From positions 62,001-126,000 of the forward strand of contig CAZGRP010000001.1 in NCBI GenBank assembly GCA_964527995.1: a stretch of DNA of 64,000 nt. The letters run 5' to 3'. This stretch comes from CAZGRP01 sp964527995 (GTDB taxonomy: Bacteria; Zhuqueibacterota; Zhuqueibacteria; Oceanimicrobiales; CAZGRP01). Below the pieces are notes generated by a model. It did not search any database. It had not been told where the DNA came from and saw only the letters and a program-made list of their open reading frames with translations. This document shows, piece after piece, positions 16,082 to 25,291 of the stretch (positions are counted from its first letter, which is position 1; each line of letters begins with the position of its first letter). A program made the translations under genes and the position numbers.

Positions 16082-16864
16082 ATGCCGTACCAGAACCTGC
16101 TATTCGACACCAGGAACCGCATCGCCTATCTGACCATCAACCGGCCGCAGAAACTGAACGCCCTCAACTCGCAGACGATGGAGGAGGTGCGTGACGCCTT
16201 TGAACGAGCCCTTGCTGATGAAGGAGTCGGTGGCGTTATTCTGACGGGTGCGGGCGAGAAGGCTTTCGTCGCCGGTGCGGACATCGGCGAGCTGGCTGAA
16301 CAGGACGCTGTCGGTGCCAAGGAGTTCGCCCTTGTGACCCAGGAGATCCTGCACAAGATTGAGACCTTTCCGAAACCCGTCATTGCGGCGGTGAACGGCT
16401 ACGCGCTCGGCGGCGGCTGCGAGTTGGCCATGGCCTGCCATATCCGGATCGCCTCAGAGCGGGCGAAATTCGGTCAGCCGGAAGTCAATCTCGGCATCAT
16501 TCCGGGCAACGGCGGCACGCAGCGGCTGCCGCGCCTGGTGGGCAGAGGCCGGGCCATCGAGCTGGTGCTCACCGGCCGGATGGTCGACGCCGAGGAGGCT
16601 GTGCGCATCGGGCTGGTGAATCAGGTGGTTCCCCCCGAGCGCCTGTTGCCGAGCTGTGAGGAAATGTTGAACACGATTTTCGAGAAAGGGCCGGTTGCCG
16701 TGCGTCTGGCGCTCGAGGCCATCCATCACGGCCTCAACATGAGCCTTGAAGACGGCATGCAACTGGAGGCCAATCTGTTCGGCATGTGCTTCTCAACAGA
16801 GGACATGCGCGAGGGCACAAGCGCATTCCTGGAGAAACGAAAGCCCAGTTTTAAGGGACGTTGA
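16082..16864 (+). CDS. Enoyl-CoA hydratase (crotonase family)
   Basis: Hydrates 2-enoyl-CoA to 3-hydroxyacyl-CoA. The 260-residue protein carries the crotonase oxyanion-hole segments AFVAGADIGEL and GYALGGGCELAMACHIRIAS. The catalytic glutamates lie in ALGGGCELA and QPEVNLGIIPGNGGTQRLPR, matching true hydratases. Start ATG 16082 follows about 70 bases of noncoding sequence and has only a weak ribosome-binding site. Its product is the substrate of the dehydrogenase at 14831. Confidence 0.94.
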   Translation: MPYQNLLFDTRNRIAYLTINRPQKLNALNSQTMEEVRDAFERALADEGVGGVILTGAGEKAFVAGADIGELAEQDAVGAKEFALVTQEILHKIETFPKPVIAAVNGYALGGGCELAMACHIRIASERAKFGQPEVNLGIIPGNGGTQRLPRLVGRGRAIELVLTGRMVDAEEAVRIGLVNQVVPPERLLPSCEEMLNTIFEKGPVAVRLALEAIHHGLNMSLEDGMQLEANLFGMCFSTEDMREGTSAFLEKRKPSFKGR

Positions 16865-17201
16865 TGGTGGACTCGGTCTCTCTGGGTCAGGCGATGGGTC
16901 GTCAGAGGTGAGCGAGGAGGCTGGCTGCAAAATGAGAAGTGCAAAGGCCCAGATGAGCTGAGCTTGCGAACCTGCTGAGGCCTAATGACCTGTCATCGAA
17001 TGGGCACAAGAGTCGAACTGTGACGGAAATTCAGTGGGAGTTCGAATCCTGTGTGCCCAAGATTCAACGATCTGTTCGTATTACCAGGTTCTTGCGCTGA
17101 GGCAACTCTCTGCCACTGATTTTTTATTCTGAATCTTGTATCGCAGCCTTTGACCCGCATTCTCCCCCTGCGAGGCTGTGTTAGACTCCGGGAGTTTTAC
17201 G
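16865..17201 (+). other. Intergenic region with a tRNA-like imperfect hairpin at 17002-17058
   Basis: No gene is seen in these 337 bases. At 17002-17058 a 57-base element has ends GGGCACA and TGTGCCC that pair perfectly (7 bp), an inner inverted pair AGTCGAACT/AGTTCGAAT, and a T-arm-like GAGTTCGAATCC. It is too short for a tRNA and has no anticodon arm. It may be a tRNA-derived remnant (for example a decayed attachment site) or a plain hairpin. Confidence 0.45.
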
Positions 17202-18470
17202 ATGGAAGAGCTGAACGAACACGAATTGATCTACGACTGGAATGTCCATGACGGTGCGGGGTTCCAACCGGACAAACCGATCGCATTCGACGATGAAACC
17301 CTGCGCGACGGCCTGCAATCCCCGTCGGTGACCGATCCACATATCGAGGACAAGCTGCAATTGCTCCATCTCATGGATGCCCTCGGAATCCACTCGGCCG
17401 ACATCGGTCTGCCAGGAGCCGGTCCGCGGGCGTATGCCGACGTACTCCGGCTGGCGCAGGAGATCGTGCAGGCGGGACTGCAGATCCGGCCCAACTGTGC
17501 TGCACGCACCGTCGAGGCCGACATCATCCCCATCGTCGAGGTGTCCCAAAAGGTTGGTCTCCCTGTAGAGGCCTGCACCTTCATTGGCTCCAGCCCGATC
17601 CGGCAGTACGCCGAAGGATGGGACATCGATTTCCTGCTGCGCACCACCGAGGCAGCCATCAAGTTCGCAGTCAAGCATGGGATTCCTGTCACTTATGTGA
17701 CCGAAGATACGATCCGCTCGCATCCCGACGATATCCGCCGACTCTATACCACTGCGATCAACTGCGGAGCCACGCGTGTCGTGGTGTGCGACACGGTCGG
17801 CCACGCCACCCCACGTGGCGCCTACAATCTTGTGAAATTCGTGCGCGAGGTGGTCGATTCAACCGGCGTCGATGTCAAGGTCGACTGGCACGGCCACCGG
17901 GATCGCGGCCTGTCGGTGATCAACACCTTGACCGCCATCGAGGCCGGTGCCGACCGCGTGCACGGCACAGCTCTCGGAATCGGGGAACGGGTCGGTAATG
18001 CGCCGATGGATTTGATTTTGGTAAACTGTAAGCTGCTCGGCTGGATCGATCAGGACCTGAGCGCTTTACGGCTCTACTGCCAAAAAGTGGCGGAGACCTG
18101 CCGGGTGCCGTTGCCGAGCAACTACCCCGTGGTCGGTGAGGATGCCTTCCGCACGGGCACCGGCGTGCATGCGGCCGCCATCATCAAAGCTGAGCGCAAA
18201 GGCCAGGCATGGCTGGCCGATCGGGTCTACTCCGGAGTGCCCGCGGGACTGTTTGGTTCGCGCCAGGTCATCGAAGTGGGGCCGATGAGCGGCGAGTCCA
18301 ACGTCATCTACTGGCTGCAGAGCCGTGGTCTCGAACCCAGACGCAATTGGGTTCAGGCCATTTTTCAACTGGCCAAGTCGTCCGACCACATCCTAACCGA
18401 CAAGGAGATTTACGACTGCATCGGCATTCAGCCGCAGATCTCCGAGCCTCCTCCTGGTCTTTCCGCCTGA
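17202..18470 (+). CDS. 2-isopropylmalate synthase-like (LeuA/HMGL-like acyltransferase)
   Basis: A 422-residue DRE-TIM metallolyase of the alpha-isopropylmalate/homocitrate/citramalate synthase group. The signature FDDETLRDGLQSPSV gives the DxTxRDG metal-binding start; VVVCDTVGHATPRGAYNLV and VDWHGHRDRGLSVINTLTAIEAGADRVHGT contain the metal-binding His-x-His; GVHAAAIIKAE is the conserved substrate-side loop. It lacks the ~120-residue C-terminal leucine-allosteric domain of classical LeuA. Condenses acetyl-CoA with a 2-oxoacid; which one cannot be told from the sequence alone. ATG 17202 with GGGAG upstream is used instead of GTG 17178. Confidence 0.85.
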   Translation: MEELNEHELIYDWNVHDGAGFQPDKPIAFDDETLRDGLQSPSVTDPHIEDKLQLLHLMDALGIHSADIGLPGAGPRAYADVLRLAQEIVQAGLQIRPNCAARTVEADIIPIVEVSQKVGLPVEACTFIGSSPIRQYAEGWDIDFLLRTTEAAIKFAVKHGIPVTYVTEDTIRSHPDDIRRLYTTAINCGATRVVVCDTVGHATPRGAYNLVKFVREVVDSTGVDVKVDWHGHRDRGLSVINTLTAIEAGADRVHGTALGIGERVGNAPMDLILVNCKLLGWIDQDLSALRLYCQKVAETCRVPLPSNYPVVGEDAFRTGTGVHAAAIIKAERKGQAWLADRVYSGVPAGLFGSRQVIEVGPMSGESNVIYWLQSRGLEPRRNWVQAIFQLAKSSDHILTDKEIYDCIGIQPQISEPPPGLSA

Positions 18471-18636
18471 CGTCTTACCGCCGAAAAGTACCTTCCTTGC
18501 GGTTCAGAAGCCCAGCAATTGTGCGAAAATAATAGTAGTCCTATGTGCTGCCGCCGAGGTTTCCGGGCCTGCCGTTCGACCCAGACTGTTGTTGCCCGGC
18601 AGCCTCGACTCTATTCACTCTTGAGCCATTTATGGT

Positions 18637-19095
18637 ATGAAGCGAAAGACCTCGGACCGACGCTCGAAACGCGACCGTCGCAAAAGACCCACTCCACCAT
18701 TGAGCGTTTACTCTTTTGTCGGCAGAAGGAGAAGGTTGCGCCGGCGCGATGAGTCTACGATTGGCTACTATGTGGATCGCTACAGCTTTCGCGCCGTGCT
18801 GGTGACCGTGGCAGTCGTCAGCCTTGGCGTCTTGGACGGCGTTTTCACGCTCTACCTGGTGCAGCACGGTGCACGGGAGATCAATCCGGTCATGGCGTTC
18901 TTTCTGGAGCTGGGTGCGGGGCCTTTTCTTGCCGCAAAGTATACTCTCACCGGGATTTCGGCGCTGGCCCTGATGATCCACAAGAATTTCTACCTGGCCC
19001 GCATACGGGTGAGTGTCAAGCAGATCGTTGTGGCTGTCTTTCTTCTCTACGCCCTCCTCATCGTCTATGAGCTGTTGTTAATCCAAAGCACCTAG
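18637..19095 (+). CDS. DUF5658-type small integral membrane protein
   Basis: A 152-residue protein with a strongly basic N-terminus (KRKTSDRRSKRDRRKRP) and about three transmembrane helices. The DGVFTLYLVQHGAREINPVM segment with its Asp and NP pair, followed by FLAAKYTLTGISALALM, matches the DUF5658 family. The function is unknown. It lies alone between the LeuA-like gene and the first sensor kinase. Confidence 0.75.
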   Translation: MKRKTSDRRSKRDRRKRPTPPLSVYSFVGRRRRLRRRDESTIGYYVDRYSFRAVLVTVAVVSLGVLDGVFTLYLVQHGAREINPVMAFFLELGAGPFLAAKYTLTGISALALMIHKNFYLARIRVSVKQIVVAVFLLYALLIVYELLLIQST

Positions 19096-19166
19096 AGATG
19101 CGCTGCCTGCCAGGCACTGGCGGCATCGGATGACGCGGCTTCTATTAAAAATTGGTAATAGCCTGT

Positions 19167-19192
19167 TTTCCCCTTGCATTTCAGAGGGGAAA
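19167..19192 (+). repeat. Perfect inverted repeat before the sensor kinase
   Basis: TTTCCCCT (19167-19174) and AGGGGAAA (19185-19192) form an 8-bp dyad with a 10-base spacer, about 100 bases upstream of the kinase start. It could be a regulator operator or a hairpin without T-run. A second, shorter inverted pair CTAAG...CTTAG follows. No function assigned. Confidence 0.4.
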
Positions 19193-19291
19193 GGACTAAG
19201 TTTTCTAAAAACATAGCTTAGGACTTCCTTCAAAGTACCCAAAACATGCCTTTGCTGGCGGGATGGGCAAAGCGCGACGATCGCCGACAAG

Positions 19292-22200
19292 ATGGATCAG
19301 GAGCGGTTCGAGAAGGACGGGGGTCAGGAAGAAAACCCGTTCGATGAGATGACTGCGGTGCGTACGCCGCGGGAGGCTTTACGGCGTCTGCACTCGCTTC
19401 TCCGTGGTGTTCTCGATTTCAACGTTTCCTTGCTGTCGTTTTGGAGCGGTGCTGAGGGGGAGGCCTACCTCTACGTCGTTGGTGCGGACTCGGTTGACGA
19501 TTCCCCCACCCTGCGGCGACTTCCAGCCAGTTCCCCACCGGAATTCCGTTTGATTGACGGCAATCTGGTCGCTCTCTCGCACCTGGACGAGCGCCACAGC
19601 AGCACTCAGATCACCACACTGTTCAGTAACCAGGAGCGGTCGTTGCAGTCCGGCCTGACCGTGCCGATCCAGACGCGCGACAACGGCCGGGTCAGCCTGG
19701 TGCTGGCCAGCTATACCGAATCCCTGGTCGGCCGGCGGGCGGTCTTCGACGACCCGGGGCTGAAGACGCAGCTCGCCCAGGTGCTCGAGGGGATCGCATC
19801 GCATGGGGTCTTCTCGCACCGGCACGAGGGTCGTGGGTTTTCGTACCAGGAGGTCTTTCAGCGCTTCGCCACTCCGGCAGCCATTGTTTCAGCAGACGGC
19901 ACCGTCCATCTGATGAACGACGCACTGGAGGCTCTCTGCGGCCTTGGTACGGCCGAAGTCTCGCGCGGTCTGACGCTGTTCGAAGTGATCCATCCAAAAG
20001 ATGGCCACCGTCTGGCCAGATTCCTGGCCGCCAGCGACAAGGATGAGGCTTCGTGGCCGGCATCCGCCGGCATCGAGTGCACCCTGGTCAAGCGGGACGG
20101 CAGCGAACGGGTGGTCATGCTGCATTCCTCACGGCTTCGTGCTGGAGATCGCCTGGTCGTAGCTTTCCACGATGTCACCCGGTACAAGCAAAGCGAGACC
20201 GATCTTCGCGACTGGGTGGACCGCATCGAAGCCATCAACAAGATAACGGCTGCAGTCAACTCAAGCCTCGATTTCGAGGGGCTCTTCGCCACCGTCTGCG
20301 ACCATATCCGCGACATGATCGACTACGATATCGCCAGCCTGGTGCTCCGCAGCGAGGTCGACTCCGAGGGCTGCCTGCGGGCCGCCGTCTGTGGAGCCAG
20401 CCAGCCGCAGAGGGTGGATGTGAGTCCCGCCCGCTTTGCCGAGTTTCTGCAACGGCACGGCGACACCATCATCGAGTCCTGGGAGGGAGAGGACGAGAAA
20501 CTCCTGCGGAGCCTTCTGGGAGAGCGCGTCAGGTCGTTCAGAATCTTGCCTCTTCTGCTGAACCAAGAGCCGGAGGGATGTCTTTGCGTCGGCTCGTACT
20601 ATCCCCAGGCCTTCTCTTCGTACCACACCGCTGTGCTTCGGGGTATCGCCGCACAGCTCGCTATTGCCGTGCACAAGAGCCGCATGTACCGCGAGATGCA
20701 GCGGCACCTCAGCAATCTGAATCACCTGGCGCAGAACAGCACGGCATTGACGGCTACACTGGATCTGGATCGTATCAGCTCTCAGGTGGTGCAAGCCGCC
20801 GAGCAGATCTTGGCGCCGCGCATCGTCTGGGTGGAGTCACTCAAACGAGGAGAATTGGTCCCTGTGGCCACGGCCGGGCAGGTAGACGCGGCGGCGCTGC
20901 TGAAGGCCATCCAGCCGACGGCGGGCATCAGGCGTATCTTGCGCAGCCAGCGACCGGTTCATATCGAGCGGTTGCGCAGCGACCGAACCCTGCCAGCTCC
21001 GCGCAAGAAGGCGTTGCTGGAGGCTGGAGTGCAACGGCTGACGGCGATCGCCATCAAGCGCCTGGCTCCCGGGCCGATGCTGCTGTGGATCGGCCGCGAG
21101 GCCGGGCGTGCTTTTACGGAATTCGAAGAAGAGCTCCTGTTGACACTTGCCAGTCACGCCGCGGCGGCGATCGCCAAGGCCTACCTCTACAGCGAGGTGC
21201 GGGAGACCAAGAATTACCTGCAGAACGTGATCGAGAGCTCCATCGACGCGATCGTGACTGTGGATCGTGCCGGTCGCATCACGTTCGTGGGCAAAGGCGG
21301 CCAGGAGACTTTCGGCTACAAGGAACAGGACGTCGTCGGCAAGCCTGCGTGGCAGTTCTACGTCGGTGGGCGAGCCGAGGCGGCGCGGCTGTGGCAGATG
21401 CTCATCAAGAAAAAGGGCAAGCTCAGCGACCATCCGATCGAAATATTCCGCAGCGACGGCACGGCGGTCCCCGTGAGCCTGTCGGTGTCCAAGATCCGCA
21501 ATCACAAGGGGCGAACCGTGGGCTATCTTGGCATTGCCAAGGACATGACCGAACAGAGACGGGCTGAACGGGAAATTCGCCGCAAGAGCGAGGAGCTCGA
21601 AAACTTCGTCTACCTGATTTCGCATAACCTGAAAGCTCCGATCGTTTCGGTGCAGGGGTTCGCGTCACTCCTGATGAGCGAGGGCGACGAGTTGGATGAC
21701 GCGCAGCGGCAACGCTACCTGGACCGGATCCTGAAGAATGTCGCCCACATGCAGGAGATGATCCACGATCTGCTCGAGTTTTCCCGGATCGGCAGAGTCG
21801 AGCGAAAAGAGGAGAGAGTGAATCTCCAGGAGCTTCTGGAGTCGCTGGTCGAGGAGATGCGCCTGCAGTTCATGGAGAAGCGCATTGCTGTCCGGCTTCC
21901 CGCAGACTTGCCGATCGTAACCGGCGACCGAGACGGCCTGCAGGCGATTTTTTCTAACCTATTGAGCAATGCCGTCAAGTACATCGGCAACCCGGAGGAG
22001 CCGAAGATCGAAGTGGGATGGGAAGACAAAGGACGGTTTTTCGTTTTCTGGGTGCGTGACAACGGCATCGGTATCGAGCCGAAGTACCAGGAGAAGGTCT
22101 TCGATCTCTTCCACCGCGGCGGGCAGGGCCATGAAGTCGAAGGCACCGGAGTCGGCTTGGCGATCGTGAAACGGATTGTCGAGAATCACGGAGGTGCAGT

Positions 22201-22297
22201 ACAGATCGTCTCGGAGCGCGGCGTCGGCACGACGGTCTCTTTCACCCTGCCCCAAAAAGAGGGTCGCCAGAAAACAAAGACACGTGCCGGGCGCTAA
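19292..22297 (+). CDS. Cytosolic multi-sensor histidine kinase (GAF-PAS-GAF-GAF-PAS-HisKA-HATPase)
   Basis: A 1001-residue soluble sensor kinase with no transmembrane segment. Order: GAF-like domain (~25-165), PAS (~185-300), GAF (~325-470), GAF (~490-640), PAS (~645-760), HisKA with phospho-acceptor H778 (LISHNLKAPIVSVQGF), and HATPase with N-box FSNLLSNAVKYIG and G-boxes DNGIGIEP and GTGVGLAIVK. The ISHNLKAP form of the H-box is common in bacteriophytochrome-like kinases. No receiver domain is attached; a receiver occurs on the third kinase downstream, at 23305. Ligands are unknown. Confidence 0.92.
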   Translation: MDQERFEKDGGQEENPFDEMTAVRTPREALRRLHSLLRGVLDFNVSLLSFWSGAEGEAYLYVVGADSVDDSPTLRRLPASSPPEFRLIDGNLVALSHLDERHSSTQITTLFSNQERSLQSGLTVPIQTRDNGRVSLVLASYTESLVGRRAVFDDPGLKTQLAQVLEGIASHGVFSHRHEGRGFSYQEVFQRFATPAAIVSADGTVHLMNDALEALCGLGTAEVSRGLTLFEVIHPKDGHRLARFLAASDKDEASWPASAGIECTLVKRDGSERVVMLHSSRLRAGDRLVVAFHDVTRYKQSETDLRDWVDRIEAINKITAAVNSSLDFEGLFATVCDHIRDMIDYDIASLVLRSEVDSEGCLRAAVCGASQPQRVDVSPARFAEFLQRHGDTIIESWEGEDEKLLRSLLGERVRSFRILPLLLNQEPEGCLCVGSYYPQAFSSYHTAVLRGIAAQLAIAVHKSRMYREMQRHLSNLNHLAQNSTALTATLDLDRISSQVVQAAEQILAPRIVWVESLKRGELVPVATAGQVDAAALLKAIQPTAGIRRILRSQRPVHIERLRSDRTLPAPRKKALLEAGVQRLTAIAIKRLAPGPMLLWIGREAGRAFTEFEEELLLTLASHAAAAIAKAYLYSEVRETKNYLQNVIESSIDAIVTVDRAGRITFVGKGGQETFGYKEQDVVGKPAWQFYVGGRAEAARLWQMLIKKKGKLSDHPIEIFRSDGTAVPVSLSVSKIRNHKGRTVGYLGIAKDMTEQRRAEREIRRKSEELENFVYLISHNLKAPIVSVQGFASLLMSEGDELDDAQRQRYLDRILKNVAHMQEMIHDLLEFSRIGRVERKEERVNLQELLESLVEEMRLQFMEKRIAVRLPADLPIVTGDRDGLQAIFSNLLSNAVKYIGNPEEPKIEVGWEDKGRFFVFWVRDNGIGIEPKYQEKVFDLFHRGGQGHEVEGTGVGLAIVKRIVENHGGAVQIVSERGVGTTVSFTLPQKEGRQKTKTRAGR

Positions 22298-22447
22298 CGG
22301 AGACCCACGGGTGAGGCCGGCTTCGTAACCTGCCCGGTTCGAGCGCACGATGTGGACGAGACGGCAGAGTCGCGCGCGCACAACGGCCACCGTGGATGGC
22401 CGCCAGTTTTTCTTAAATGAGTGGGCAAAACGTCGAGGCGGAGGGCT

Positions 22448-23308
22448 ATGCTGACGTCGAAGGCGGTTGCACAGGAGGTTGCTGACGAAGACAAAGAGAG
22501 CGCAGAGCTCAGCCGGCTGCGTCGACTGCTGGCTTCGAAAGAGGAACAGTTGCGCGGCCTCCGCGAGGAACTGGATCACTATTTCCAGGCGATCACCCAT
22601 GAGCTGAAAGGCCCGCTGGTTGCCCTGGAGGGATTCTCCACGCTCCTGGCCGAACGGGCTGCGGAAAGCCTTGACGAAGAGGGTCGCGGTTTCTTGCAGC
22701 GCATTCAGGCCAATATTGCTCAGCTCGAGACCCTGCTGAGCAGCATCACGCAGATGGCCAGGGCCGAGATCAACGGCAGCGACATGGAGTGGTTTCCGGT
22801 GGCGCTGGCGCTGCAAGAGGCCCTGGCGAGTCTTCAGGAGGAGGTCCAGCGCAGCGATGCGGAGATTCGCATCGCCGAACACCTTCCCTGGGTCCACGGG
22901 CATCCGTCGGCGATCATGCAGGTCTTCCGCAACCTCTTGGGGAATGCCATCAAGTACGCCAGGCCCGACCGCAAGCCGATCGTGGAGGTCGGCTACGAGG
23001 GGCAGGAAATCTTCCACAAGTTTTTCGTGAAGGACAACGGTGTGGGATTCGCGCCGGAAGAGCGGCAGCGCGTCTTCAGCCTGTTCACCCGGCTGGATAA
23101 CAAGCCGAATGTTCGCGGCAGCGGTCTCGGTCTGGCATTCGTCAAAAGGATCGTACAGGCACATGGAGGGGAGGTGTGGGTGTCGGCCAGGAAGGGGCGG
23201 GGTGCGACCTTCTACTTCACTCTGCCGCGCTTTGCCAGCGCCCACCCGGCAGAGAACAACCACCGTCCAGCAGCTTTGGATTCATCACCAGGAGAGGTTC
23301 GTCCATGA
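22448..23308 (+). CDS. Soluble histidine kinase without sensor domain
   Basis: A 286-residue kinase core: coiled-coil N-terminus (about 1-45), HisKA with H51 (ITHELKGPLVALEGF), and HATPase with LLGNAIKYA, DNGVGFAPE and GSGLGLAFVK. No PAS, GAF or membrane segment is present, so input may come from coiled-coil contacts or a partner. ATG 22448 with GGAGGG upstream is preferred over GTG 22421. It overlaps the next gene by 4 bases (ATGA), indicating coupled translation with the receiver-PAS-kinase; the pair is likely one signalling unit. Confidence 0.9.
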   Translation: MLTSKAVAQEVADEDKESAELSRLRRLLASKEEQLRGLREELDHYFQAITHELKGPLVALEGFSTLLAERAAESLDEEGRGFLQRIQANIAQLETLLSSITQMARAEINGSDMEWFPVALALQEALASLQEEVQRSDAEIRIAEHLPWVHGHPSAIMQVFRNLLGNAIKYARPDRKPIVEVGYEGQEIFHKFFVKDNGVGFAPEERQRVFSLFTRLDNKPNVRGSGLGLAFVKRIVQAHGGEVWVSARKGRGATFYFTLPRFASAHPAENNHRPAALDSSPGEVRP

Positions 23309-25179
23309 AGCCGGGAATGCGAATTCTGATTGTCGAAGACAACGCCGATCAGGCGGAACTGATGGAGTTTGTTCTGCATCGCTATGACAAGCGAATATCG
23401 GTAACGGTTGTGAAGTCGGGGGCGGCCTGCTTGCAGCAGTTGCGCAGCGACCATTTTGACGCCGTTGTGCTCGACTTCAACCTGCCGCAGATGACCGGTC
23501 TGGAGGTCCTGAAAGCGGTACGTTCGCGGTTCTACGACATTCCTGTGATCTTCGTCACAGGCCAGGGGGACGAGAAGATCGCCGTGCAGGCCATGAAGCT
23601 CGGTGCCTATGATTACATCATCAAGGACCAGGGTTACCTGCAGGTGCTGCCGAAGATCGTCATCAAAGCGGCTGAGAGGGGGCGGCTGGAAGCGGCGTTG
23701 CGAGAGTGGGAGCACAAGTACCAGAGCATCTTCGAGAACGCCAACGACGCGATTTTCATTGTTCAGCCCGAAGACGGCCACATCCTGGAGGTCAACCACC
23801 GCGCCGAGGCGCTGACGGGTTATCGCCGCGAGCAGCTCCTCGACATGGAGATCGCTGACCTTCACATCCCGGGGCAACAGTCGACCGCCGGAGAGCTGAT
23901 CCGCAAAACTCTGGAGCTGGGGTCGACAAACTACGGGGATGTCACCTTTGTTCGGCAGCAGGGCGAAGAGGTGGCGGTCGATGTCAGCGCCAGTGTGCTG
24001 GGGTTCGGTCGCCGTAAGGTCATTCTGCAGATCGTACGCGATGTGACCGAGAAAAAGGCGCTGGAAAAGCAGCTCCTGGCCAGTCAGAAACGGCTTCAGG
24101 CCATCTTCGACGGCATCTCCGACATCATCTCGGTGCAGGATCGCTCTCTCGAGATTGCCCTGGCGAACAAGAAAATCGCCGAGCTACGCGACACCACGCC
24201 ACAAGAGCTGGTGGGTCGAAAATGCTATGAGATGTACTTCGACCGCAGTGAGCCCTGCGAGGGCTGCCCAATCCTCAAGACTTTTGAGACGCGGAAGCCA
24301 GAGTTCTTGGAAATGGTGCATGGCGGGGAGATCTACCAAATCTGGAGTTATCCGATGTTCGGCCTGGACGGCGAGATCGATCACGTCATCGAGAATGCCA
24401 AGGTCGTCACGCAGCAAAAGTTTCTCGAGAAACAATTGATCCAGTCGGAGAAACTGGCGACCATTGGTCTTCTGTCGAGCGGCATCGCCCATGAGTTGCG
24501 CAATCCGCTGAACATCATCGAAACGGCACGCTATTACATCGAAGACACCCTGGAGAGCGAGGGTCGTCTCGACGGCGATCTGCGCAGCAAGTTCGAAGTG
24601 ATCAAGAAGAATGTGCGGCGGGCATCGAACATCATCAATAACCTGTTGGAATTTTCGCGCCACTCGGAGAACGAACGCGAGCTGATCGACGTGAACCGGC
24701 TCATCGACAGCACGCTGTCGTTGATCGGTAAGGAGCTGAGTGCCAAGAACATCGAGCTGGTGCGTCGTTATGGCCAGGTGCCGCTGGCCTACTTCGGCCT
24801 CGACGGTCTGAAACAGGTCCTTCTCAACATCATCATCAATGCCGTGCAGGCGATGCCGAACGGTGGCCGGTTGACTATTGAGACCTCGACCGCGTCGGAT
24901 GGCCGGCTGCAGGTACGAATCGCCGACACCGGAGACGGAATTCCGCCGGAAAACCTGCCCCACATCTTCTCCCCGTTCTTCACCACCAAGGCGGTGGGTG
25001 AGGGCACGGGGCTCGGGCTCTACATCACACACATGATCCTGCAGAGAGAGAACGGTGACATTTCGGTCGACAGTACGAACGGCGAAGGAACGACGTTCAC
25101 GGTGCAGTTGCCGACGGGGCAGGATCGCCAGGAACCGACGCCCATGGAGCCGGCGGAAGCAGTACCTTCGATCGTCTGA
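23305..25179 (+). CDS. Response-regulator/PAS/PAS histidine kinase
   Basis: A 624-residue protein with an N-terminal receiver (1-~125; acidic E11-D12, phospho-acceptor D57 in VVLDFNLP, lysine in YIIKDQG), two PAS domains (~140-245 and ~260-375), then HisKA with H396 (GIAHELRNPLNIIE) and HATPase (IIINAVQAM, DTGDGIPPE, GTGLGLYI). The second PAS has a Cys group C-x(n)-CEGCP that could bind a cofactor or sense redox. A receiver at the N-terminus lets it be phosphorylated by another kinase, plausibly the overlapping upstream one. ATG 23305 overlaps that gene's stop. Confidence 0.9.
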   Translation: MKPGMRILIVEDNADQAELMEFVLHRYDKRISVTVVKSGAACLQQLRSDHFDAVVLDFNLPQMTGLEVLKAVRSRFYDIPVIFVTGQGDEKIAVQAMKLGAYDYIIKDQGYLQVLPKIVIKAAERGRLEAALREWEHKYQSIFENANDAIFIVQPEDGHILEVNHRAEALTGYRREQLLDMEIADLHIPGQQSTAGELIRKTLELGSTNYGDVTFVRQQGEEVAVDVSASVLGFGRRKVILQIVRDVTEKKALEKQLLASQKRLQAIFDGISDIISVQDRSLEIALANKKIAELRDTTPQELVGRKCYEMYFDRSEPCEGCPILKTFETRKPEFLEMVHGGEIYQIWSYPMFGLDGEIDHVIENAKVVTQQKFLEKQLIQSEKLATIGLLSSGIAHELRNPLNIIETARYYIEDTLESEGRLDGDLRSKFEVIKKNVRRASNIINNLLEFSRHSENERELIDVNRLIDSTLSLIGKELSAKNIELVRRYGQVPLAYFGLDGLKQVLLNIIINAVQAMPNGGRLTIETSTASDGRLQVRIADTGDGIPPENLPHIFSPFFTTKAVGEGTGLGLYITHMILQRENGDISVDSTNGEGTTFTVQLPTGQDRQEPTPMEPAEAVPSIV

Positions 25180-25206
25180 GGGCAGAAGCTCGGGGGGAAT
25201 TTTCGT

Positions 25207-25235
25207 TTGACAAACAAGGGATTTATGCTTACATT
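25207..25235 (+). promoter_or_regulatory. Sigma-70-type promoter of the polyprenyl synthase gene
   Basis: TTGACA (25207-25212), 17-base spacer, TACATT (25230-25235). It is about 50 bases before the GTG start at 25292. Confidence 0.75.
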
Positions 25236-25291
25236 TAGCCGATTTAACGCCCTGTAAAAATGGGACGGATTAGACACCGGCTGAGGTAAGC

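Noticed and set aside
17002..17058. A tRNA gene
   Set aside because: Only acceptor-like ends and a T-loop-like part are present; 57 bases are too few, with no D or anticodon arm.
16865..17201. A leucine leader peptide and attenuator before the LeuA-like gene
   Set aside because: No short ORF with Leu codon run and no intrinsic terminator in the gap.
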